Shown here piece after piece: positions 1 through 4,662 of a stretch of DNA of 6,000 nucleotides. Origin of the DNA: Candidatus Omnitrophota bacterium. GTDB lineage: Bacteria; Omnitrophota; Omnitrophia; Omnitrophales; Aquincolibacteriaceae. How positions within the stretch are numbered: the first letter of the stretch is position 1; the number at the start of each line of letters is the position of its first letter. The notes beneath the pieces are model-generated. The model was not told the origin of the DNA, made no database searches, and was given only the letters and a program-made list of their open reading frames with translations. A program made the translations under genes and the position numbers. The stretch covers positions 1 to 6,000 of the forward strand of contig JAHFHJ010000092.1 in the NCBI GenBank assembly GCA_023246985.1. Reading direction: 5' to 3'.

Positions 1-2
1 GT

Positions 3-488
3 TCGGGCGCGATCGCCGTCGCGATCCTCCGGGCCTGCGGGAACGCTCGAGGCACGCTTCTTGATGTTTCCGCGGGCGCGCTGGAAGTGGCGAAGATCAA
101 TCTTGAGAAATACGGGTTACAGGAGCGCGCAACTCTCGTTCAGGGCGATCTGTTCCGGCCGTTTTCACAAGATGAAAAATGGAATCTGATCGTTTCGAAT
201 CCTCCTTACTTATCAGAGAAGGATTGGGCAAAGATCCAAGAGGAGCTTAAATTTGAGCCCAAAAAAGCTTTGGACGGCGGAAAAGACGGGCTGGACTATT
301 ATAGAGAGATCGTTCACGGCGCAAAAAGCCATTTAACCTCCGGCGGACTGTTGGCGCTGGAAACAGGCCTGGGACAAGCCGACAGGGTTTCAGCGTGGCT
401 TCAGACCGCGGGTTATGATAATATTCAGCGCTTCAGGGATCACTCCGGGATCGAAAGAGTCGTTATCGCCCAAACGGAAAATGCTTGA
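3..488 (+). CDS. prmC: Peptide chain release factor N5-glutamine methyltransferase PrmC (HemK), 5'-truncated
   Basis: The frame is open from base 3, so the gene starts upstream of the window; about 161 C-terminal residues of a protein usually near 280 are present. PrmC uses S-adenosylmethionine in the cytoplasm to methylate the glutamine of the GGQ motif in RF1/RF2. Visible features are the end of the SAM-binding glycine loop (SGAIAVAIL at the window edge), the acidic end of the next strand (LDVSAGALEVAKIN), and the diagnostic NPPY motif at 198-209 (VSNPPYLS), which holds the substrate glutamine. A FEPKKAL segment and a final E-R-V strand (GIERVVIAQ) also match the family. The internal GTG at 87 lies inside the SAM domain and is not the real start. 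The missing N-terminal helical domain should lie upstream, commonly next to prfA. The TGA stop is followed directly by an intergenic repeat. Identity is secure; only the upstream part is unseen. Confidence 0.95.
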   Translation, partial: SGAIAVAILRACGNARGTLLDVSAGALEVAKINLEKYGLQERATLVQGDLFRPFSQDEKWNLIVSNPPYLSEKDWAKIQEELKFEPKKALDGGKDGLDYYREIVHGAKSHLTSGGLLALETGLGQADRVSAWLQTAGYDNIQRFRDHSGIERVVIAQTENA

Positions 489-491
489 AAA

Positions 492-596
492 CCCGAAATA
501 CGAAGCGCGAAATACGAAACAAATCCGAATCCATGAATTTCTAAAATTTAGAAATGATGACATTCGAGCTTTGCATTTGTTTCGGATTTCGGATTT
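492..596. repeat. Intergenic imperfect inverted repeat between prmC and murA
   Basis: This A+T-richer element fills most of the 129-nt spacer. The left arm at 508-526 (CGAAATACGAAACAAATCC) matches the reverse complement of 573-591 at 17 of 19 positions, so the RNA could fold into a long stem. Between the arms lies a palindrome at 537-555 with perfect 9-base arms around one central base. The 11-mer CGAAATACGAA occurs at 494-504 and again at 508-518, and GGATTT occurs at 584-589, 591-596 and 605-610. No reading frame of merit crosses it, and I see no target-site duplication. It has the look of a dispersed REP/MITE-like intergenic repeat, but a second copy is needed to prove that. It begins a few bases after the prmC stop and ends about 20 bases before the murA start, so it may affect prmC mRNA stability or murA expression. 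Confidence 0.6.
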
Positions 597-617
597 AAGA
601 CGGCGGATTTAGGAAAA

Positions 618-1883
618 ATGGATAAGATCATCATACAAGGCGGACATCGCCTCAAGGGAGAGGTCGATATCTCCGGGTCCAAGAACGCGGTGCTGCCGAT
701 CATGGCGGCGGCGCTTCTGACCGACGAAGAATCCGTGATCGCCAATGTCCCGAATCTGTGGGACGTTCAGACGATGGTCAAGCTTCTGCGGTCGCTCGGC
801 GCGAAGGCGATTCTTGAGGACGGCCGTTTGAAGATCAAGCCGGGCAGGAATCTTAAAGCCCTTGCGCCCTACAAGCTTGTGAAGACCATGCGCGCGTCGG
901 TATGCGTGCTGGGGCCTCTTTTGGCGCGGCTGGGAGAAGCGGAAGTATCGCTCCCGGGCGGCTGCGCGATCGGGCCGAGGCCGATCGATCTTCATCTGAA
1001 GGGTTTGGAAGCGCTGAATGCCGCGATCGACATTCAGCACGGTTACGTCAAGGTCAAAGCCAGGACGAAATTGCGAGGCGCCGAGATCTATCTCGGCGGC
1101 GGGTACGGTTCGTCGGTGCTGGCCACGGATAACGTGATGATGGCGGCGACGCTGGCGTACGGAAAGACCGTGATCGAGAACGCGGCTTGCGAGCCTGAGG
1201 TCGTGGATCTCGCGAGATTCTTGAAGAAGATGGGCGCGAAGATCACGGGCGAAGGTTCTCCGCGCGTTGAGATCGAAGGCGTCCGGAAATTGCACGGCAC
1301 GGAATATCAGGTGATCCCGGACCGCATCGAGGCGGGGACCTTCCTGTTTGCCGCGGCGATCACGGGCGGGGACGTCCTGGTCCGCAAAATGGAACCGGGG
1401 CATCTGAACGCGGTGATCGATAAATTGCGTCAGGCCGGCGTGCGGGTCGAAAAGTTCAAGAGCTCGGCGCGCGTGAGAAAGACCGGGCGGCTCAAGCCGC
1501 TCGACGTCACGACGCTGCCGTATCCGGCGTTCCCGACGGATCTGCAGGCCCAGGCGATGGCGCTCGCGACGATCACGCCGGGGATCAGCATTCTTACGGA
1601 AAAAATCTATCCGAACCGTTTTATGCACGTGCCCGAGCTCGGCCGTATGGGGGCCAAGATATTTTTGGAAGGGCCGAGCGCGATCGTGCACGGCGTTAAA
1701 AAGTTGAGCGGAGCGCCCGTGATGGCGTCCGATCTCAGGGCCAGCGCGGCGCTTGTGCTCGCGGGCCTGGTCGCGGAAGGCGCGACGGAGGTCCAGCGCG
1801 TGTATCATTTGGACCGAGGTTATGAAAACCTTGAACAGAAACTTACTTCGCTCGGAGCCGTGATCCGAAGGGAGAAAGAATAA
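618..1883 (+). CDS. murA: UDP-N-acetylglucosamine 1-carboxyvinyltransferase MurA
   Basis: MurA transfers enolpyruvate from phosphoenolpyruvate to the 3'-OH of UDP-GlcNAc, the first committed step of peptidoglycan synthesis, in the cytoplasm. The 421-residue product is full length (E. coli has 419) and is an EPSP-synthase-type double inverse alpha/beta barrel. Key residues are visible: K22-N23 in SGSKN, R92 in KTMRAS, the catalytic-loop cysteine C116 in LPGGCAIGPRP, D308 in PTDLQAQ, R374 in SDLRAS, and R400 in the closing HLDRGYE. Cysteine rather than aspartate at 116 predicts the usual fosfomycin-sensitive form. The ATG at 618 is preferred because the protein then begins MDKIIIQGG like its relatives; an AGGA at 611-614 leaves only a 3-nt spacer, so the binding site is imperfect. 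The gene follows prmC after the repeat and is followed by a structured leader. Nothing suggests damage or transfer. Confidence 0.98.
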   Translation: MDKIIIQGGHRLKGEVDISGSKNAVLPIMAAALLTDEESVIANVPNLWDVQTMVKLLRSLGAKAILEDGRLKIKPGRNLKALAPYKLVKTMRASVCVLGPLLARLGEAEVSLPGGCAIGPRPIDLHLKGLEALNAAIDIQHGYVKVKARTKLRGAEIYLGGGYGSSVLATDNVMMAATLAYGKTVIENAACEPEVVDLARFLKKMGAKITGEGSPRVEIEGVRKLHGTEYQVIPDRIEAGTFLFAAAITGGDVLVRKMEPGHLNAVIDKLRQAGVRVEKFKSSARVRKTGRLKPLDVTTLPYPAFPTDLQAQAMALATITPGISILTEKIYPNRFMHVPELGRMGAKIFLEGPSAIVHGVKKLSGAPVMASDLRASAALVLAGLVAEGATEVQRVYHLDRGYENLEQKLTSLGAVIRREKE

Positions 1884-1887
1884 ATAA

Positions 1888-1920
1888 GGACGCGACTTAC
1901 GGAACGTAAGTTGCAAGTCC
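1888..1920 (+). promoter_or_regulatory. Strong hairpin just after murA, no U-tract
   Basis: Bases 1892-1900 pair with 1906-1914 (one G-U) around a 5-nt loop, GGAAC. After a two-A bulge at 1915-1916, bases 1888-1891 pair with 1917-1920, giving 13 base pairs in all, starting 4 nt after the murA stop codon. No T-run follows, so it is not a classic intrinsic terminator. It could protect the murA 3' end, be an RNase site, or form the first domain of a leader in front of rpsP. The pairing is seen; the role is inferred. Confidence 0.5.
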
Positions 1921-1923
1921 GAA

Positions 1924-1953
1924 TTGACCCCGCCCTTTTGCTCAGGGCATAAA
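1924..1953 (+). promoter_or_regulatory. Candidate sigma-70-type promoter for the rpsP operon
   Basis: TTGACC at 1924-1929 matches the -35 consensus at five of six bases. Eighteen bases on, CATAAA (1948-1953) gives a four-of-six -10; TAAAAT at 1950-1955 is a five-of-six match but with a 20-nt spacer. Transcription would start near 1960, inside the loop of the long inverted repeat and about 130 nt before rpsP. A ribosomal-protein operon here would be expected to have its own promoter. The match is moderate, and the sigma-factor preferences of the organism are unknown. Confidence 0.35.
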
Positions 1954-2024
1954 ATTCAGAAAAGGATTTTCGAAATCAATCAACCGTTTTATTTTGGAAG
2001 AAATTTTCAAAAGGGCGGGGTTTT
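1927..2024 (+). terminator. Terminator-like 13-bp inverted repeat with a 69-nt loop and T-run
   Basis: ACCCCGCCCTTTT at 1927-1939 is the exact reverse complement of 2009-2021, and TTTTATT follows from 2021, as in an intrinsic terminator. The loop is long (69 nt) but is closed further by AAAATT at 1951-1956 pairing with 2002-2007, and it holds a small hairpin (1965-1969 with 1973-1977). A competing short hairpin, GCCC at 1932-1935 with GGGC at 1945-1948, would break the long stem. It may stop read-through from murA, or act as an attenuator in front of rpsP. The repeat is certain; the activity is inferred. Confidence 0.5.
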
Positions 2025-2035
2025 ATTCACATCGA

Positions 2036-2074
2036 TCGCTTACGCCGCGGCAAACGCGTCGTAAGCGACGCGTT
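2036..2074 (+). promoter_or_regulatory. Two mutually exclusive hairpins next to the rpsP ribosome binding site
   Basis: Bases 2036-2044 (TCGCTTACG) are the exact reverse complement of 2060-2068. Bases 2053-2061 (AACGCGTCG) are the exact reverse complement of 2066-2074 with a 4-nt TAAG loop. The two 9-bp stems share bases 2060-2061 and 2066-2068, so only one can form at a time. The second ends 6 nt before the AGGAGG. This is the geometry of a translational switch or of a ribosomal-protein binding leader, but no known leader family is recognised, and no T-run follows that would make it a terminator. Confidence 0.45.
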
Positions 2075-2080
2075 CATAAA

Positions 2081-2086
2081 AGGAGG
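2081..2086 (+). promoter_or_regulatory. rpsP ribosome binding site AGGAGG
   Basis: This is the strongest Shine-Dalgarno sequence in the window. It supports the GTG at 2091 (4-nt spacer) as the rpsP start. An ATG at 2089-2091 overlaps that GTG but is in another frame and would reach a stop after five codons, so GTG is the true start. Confidence 0.8.
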
Positions 2087-2090
2087 TTAT

Positions 2091-2342
2091 GTGGCAGTCA
2101 GAATAAGAATGAAACGTTTCGGCGGCAAGAACCGTCCTCAGTGGCGCATCGTGGTGAGCGACGCGAAGATGCCGCGCGATGGGCGCTTCATCGAGGAGAT
2201 CGGCTATTACGACGCGCTTCCCAAGGAAGATATTTTTGTCGTCAAGCAGGATCGTTTTGATTACTGGGTGAAGCGGGGCGCGCAAGTGAGCGCGGCCGTG
2301 AAGAGCCTGGTCCGCCGCGAAAAGAAGAAAGCGAAAGGCTAA
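2091..2342 (+). CDS. rpsP: 30S ribosomal protein bS16
   Basis: bS16 is a small primary-type binder of 16S rRNA that supports assembly of the 5' domain of the 30S subunit. The product has 83 residues (82 in E. coli) and starts from GTG behind a perfect AGGAGG. The sequence follows the family almost end to end: VRIRMKRFGGKNRPQWRIVV, then SDAKMPRDGRFIEEIGYYD, then a lysine-rich tail ending KKKAKG. It heads the usual rpsP–trmD–rplS cluster, but rimM, which often sits next to it, is absent. Regulation probably acts through the 207-nt structured leader, where alternative hairpins abut the ribosome binding site. Nothing is unusual in the protein itself. Confidence 0.97.
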   Translation: MAVRIRMKRFGGKNRPQWRIVVSDAKMPRDGRFIEEIGYYDALPKEDIFVVKQDRFDYWVKRGAQVSAAVKSLVRREKKKAKG

Positions 2343-2426
2343 AAAGGCCCAAGAGGCCCCCATGCCGAAAAGGCAAGAAACAGGACGCTTGTTTTTAGCC
2401 TCTTAAGCCTAGGAAGCTTTTCGGCA
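2336..2426 (+). promoter_or_regulatory. Structured rpsP–trmD gap with crossing inverted repeats
   Basis: Two perfect 10-bp inverted repeats interlock here. AGGCTAAAAA at 2336-2345, which contains the rpsP stop codon, pairs with 2392-2401. TGCCGAAAAG at 2363-2372 pairs with 2417-2426. Because they cross, they could form a pseudoknot or alternate. Competing options include AAGAGGC (2351-2357) with 2398-2404, a small TGCC/GGCA hairpin (2363-2366 with 2372-2375), and GGCC (2346-2349) with 2355-2358. The second long stem lies 5 nt before the trmD start. This may down-regulate trmD relative to rpsP or guide mRNA processing; that is inference. Confidence 0.45.
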
Positions 2427-2431
2427 ACAAA

Positions 2432-3101
<670 letters not shown>

Positions 3102-3103
<2 letters not shown>

Positions 3104-3116
3104 CGTTCGAAACGCT
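3102..3116 (+). other. Small hairpin over the trmD stop codon
   Basis: AGCGTT at 3102-3107 pairs with AACGCT at 3111-3116 around a CGA loop. It begins within the TAG stop and lacks a T-run. The 56-nt trmD–rplS gap otherwise holds only an A/T-rich stretch and the rplS ribosome binding site. A role in separating trmD and rplS expression is possible but unproven. Confidence 0.25.
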
Positions 3117-3159
3117 CAAGCCGCGTCATCAATTAAAACTTTAACGGGAGAACCGCCAC

Positions 3160-3468
3160 ATGAGCAGAATGGATATCGTCGAAAAAGAAGCCGCAGCGAA
3201 AAAGAAGCCGGAATTCCGCGTGGGCGATACTTTGAAGGTGCATGCCCGCGTGAAAGAAGGCGACAAGACCCGTACCCAGATTTTCGAAGGGGTTTGCACC
3301 CGCATGAAAGGAAAAGGCGTTCGCGCCAGCTTTACGGTCTTGAAGGAAACCTACGGAGACAAGGTCGAGAAGATCTTCCCGCTTCATTCTCCGAACGTGG
3401 AAAAGATCACCGTGAGTCTCAAAGGCAAAGTCCGCCGCGCGAAACTGTATTATCTCAAAAGACAATAA
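3160..3468 (+). CDS. rplS: 50S ribosomal protein bL19, short C-terminus
   Basis: bL19 lies at the 30S–50S interface and contributes to intersubunit bridges. The start is supported by GGGAG at 3146-3150 with a 9-nt spacer. Family features are the charged N-terminal helix (about 1-17), FRVGDTLKVHARV at 19-31, IFEGVCTRMKGKGVRASFTV at 41-60, HSPNVEKI at 76-83, and VRRAKLYYLKRQ at 91-102. E. coli bL19 (about 115 residues) continues after YYLRE with a basic RTGKAARIKE-type tail; here the protein ends two residues after YYLK, at 102 residues. I read the next bases in the other frames and did not find the missing tail, so this looks like a natural truncation rather than a frameshift. The gene follows trmD after 56 nt and is followed by rnhB after 4 nt, so they are probably co-transcribed. 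Confidence 0.96.
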   Translation: MSRMDIVEKEAAAKKKPEFRVGDTLKVHARVKEGDKTRTQIFEGVCTRMKGKGVRASFTVLKETYGDKVEKIFPLHSPNVEKITVSLKGKVRRAKLYYLKRQ

Positions 3469-3472
3469 CAAC

Positions 3473-4186
3473 ATGCTTAAAAGGCTCGAGAGGCCTATGG
3501 CTATCTCCCGCAAAAAGCTCCTTTTAGAGAGACTCCGGGCTTTTGACGAAAGCGAATTCCCGAAGGAAAGAGGGTGGATGGCCGGCGTGGATGAAGCCGG
3601 TCGGGGGCCTTTGGCCGGTCCCGTGATCGCCGCCGCCGTGATTCTCGTGCGGCCGGAAGATCTCGCGGGACTCAACGATTCCAAGAAGCTCAGCGCCGCG
3701 CGGCGCGAAGAACTCTCTCTGCGGATCGCGCGTTCGGGGATCGTGGGAATCGGGATCGCCGACGAAAAACAGATCGACGCGCTGAACATCTATCAAGCAA
3801 CGCGCCTTGCCATGAAAAAGGCGGTGTTGAATCTCCCGCACACGCCCGCAATCCTTCTCATTGACGGTCCGATACGTCTTGATCTTGACCTCCCGCAAAA
3901 AGGCGTCATTCACGGCGACCAGAAGTCGGCGAGCATTGCCGCGGCTTCGATCGTGGCCAAGGTTTTCCGCGACCACTGGATGCGGAAACTCCACGAGCTG
4001 TATCCGGCGTACGCGTTTCACAATCACAAAGGTTATGGAACGGTCGAACACATGCAAGCGCTTCGCGAAAAGGGGCCGTCCTCCGCGCATCGCTATAGTT
4101 TTGCGCCGGTTCGCGAGGCGGCGCTGATGTTTCATCCGGAGAAGAAGCGCGAGGCCGTGGGCGCCGTCCCCGGCGGAGGCTCATGA
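3473..4186 (+). CDS. rnhB: Ribonuclease HII
   Basis: RNase HII cuts RNA in RNA–DNA hybrids and starts removal of single ribonucleotides from DNA, using two metal ions. The four acidic catalytic residues are visible: D40 and E41 in AGVDEAGRG, D131 in LLIDG, and D149 in GDQKSASIAAAS. The G43-R44-G45 motif and Y188 of HKGYGT, which together sense the ribonucleotide, are present, as is the late HRYSFAPVRE block. The product has 237 residues from the ATG at 3473; family members run from about 198 to 255. That start is 4 nt after the rplS stop but has no Shine-Dalgarno. The ATG at 3497 (MAISRKK, AGAGG 3 nt upstream) gives a 229-residue protein and is an equally good choice, because conserved sequence begins later. 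About 15 residues after the last conserved block are unconserved. The stop overlaps the yraN start as ATGA, implying translational coupling. Confidence 0.95.
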   Translation: MLKRLERPMAISRKKLLLERLRAFDESEFPKERGWMAGVDEAGRGPLAGPVIAAAVILVRPEDLAGLNDSKKLSAARREELSLRIARSGIVGIGIADEKQIDALNIYQATRLAMKKAVLNLPHTPAILLIDGPIRLDLDLPQKGVIHGDQKSASIAAASIVAKVFRDHWMRKLHELYPAYAFHNHKGYGTVEHMQALREKGPSSAHRYSFAPVREAALMFHPEKKREAVGAVPGGGS

Positions 4187-4581
4187 AACTGACGCCGCAT
4201 CCCGGGCCTTTCCGGCTCTCCTTGGGGGATCGGGGCGAAATGGCCGCCTGCGGATTTCTGCGCGCGCGGGGTTACCAAATCCTGGAGAAAAATTATAAAT
4301 GCAGGCTCGGCGAGATCGACGTCATTGCCCGGCGGAACGGCCGGCTCGCCTTCATCGAGATCAAAACCCGGACGAGCGATCAGTTCGGGACGCCGCAGGA
4401 GGCCGTGGACCTTCAAAAACAGAAAAAAATCTTCACGCTCGCCCAATGGTACCTCAAAGAAAAAAAGCTTGAGAAAACCCCGGTGGCTTTTGACGTCGTC
4501 GCGGTTCTTTGGAAAGAGGGCGCGTCTCCGGCGATACGGCTTATGGCCGATGCTTTTGAAAAAGAAGACAAAGGATATTGA
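4183..4581 (+). CDS. yraN: UPF0102 (YraN) family predicted nuclease-fold protein
   Basis: This 132-residue protein belongs to UPF0102, a widespread family with a restriction-endonuclease-like fold whose cell role is not settled; a link to DNA processing or repair is often inferred from the fold. Family hallmarks in order are GDRGEMAACGFL at 15-26 (E19), GYQILEKNYKCRLGEIDVIA with G43-E44-I45-D46, the core FIEIKTR with E59 and K61, FGTPQEAV at 68-75, FDVVAV at 103-108, and a final ADAF at 122-125. D46, E59 and K61 are arranged like a PD-(D/E)XK nuclease centre. GGAGG at 4175-4179 precedes the ATG by 3 nt, and the ATG overlaps the rnhB TGA by four bases. The rnhB–yraN pair is a common arrangement in bacteria. 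Family membership is clear; a nuclease activity for this protein is inference. Confidence 0.93.
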   Translation: MKLTPHPGPFRLSLGDRGEMAACGFLRARGYQILEKNYKCRLGEIDVIARRNGRLAFIEIKTRTSDQFGTPQEAVDLQKQKKIFTLAQWYLKEKKLEKTPVAFDVVAVLWKEGASPAIRLMADAFEKEDKGY

Positions 4582-4662
4582 TTCTCCGGAGGAAAAAGCG
4601 CAAAATACCGGACACTCGGTCTTTTTGAGCGCGGGAAAAACGCCGGACAAATCTTCTTTTAA
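4582..4662 (+). other. Gap between yraN and the barrel gene, weak signals only
   Basis: In this 81-nt gap an orphan GGAGG sits at 4588-4592 with no usable start codon at the right distance. A 4-bp hairpin (4607-4610 with 4617-4620) is followed by CTTTTT, a poor terminator candidate. CCGGAC occurs at 4608-4613 and 4643-4648. I see no convincing promoter and no Shine-Dalgarno before the ATG at 4663, where an in-frame TAA directly precedes the start. Confidence 0.35.

Noticed and set aside
571..599. A possible murA promoter, TTGCAT with TTTAAG 17 nt later
   Set aside because: Both boxes are weak (TTTAAG matches at four of six) and arise from the repeat's own A/T-rich arm; not strong enough to annotate.
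415..612. A 65-codon + frame through the prmC–murA spacer
   Set aside because: It starts in the wrong frame of prmC and is translated mostly from the inverted repeat; no family resemblance.
489..617. CRISPR-like repeats
   Set aside because: Two copies of an 11-mer 14 bases apart do not form repeat–spacer units, and no cas gene is present.
609..1916. A 435-codon open frame on the minus strand across murA
   Set aside because: The + strand encodes an unmistakable MurA over the same span. The antisense product is rich in Arg/His with no recognisable motif, as expected for the mirror of a GC-rich gene.
4607..4626. Terminator after yraN
   Set aside because: The stem is only 4 bp before CTTTTT, too weak to call.
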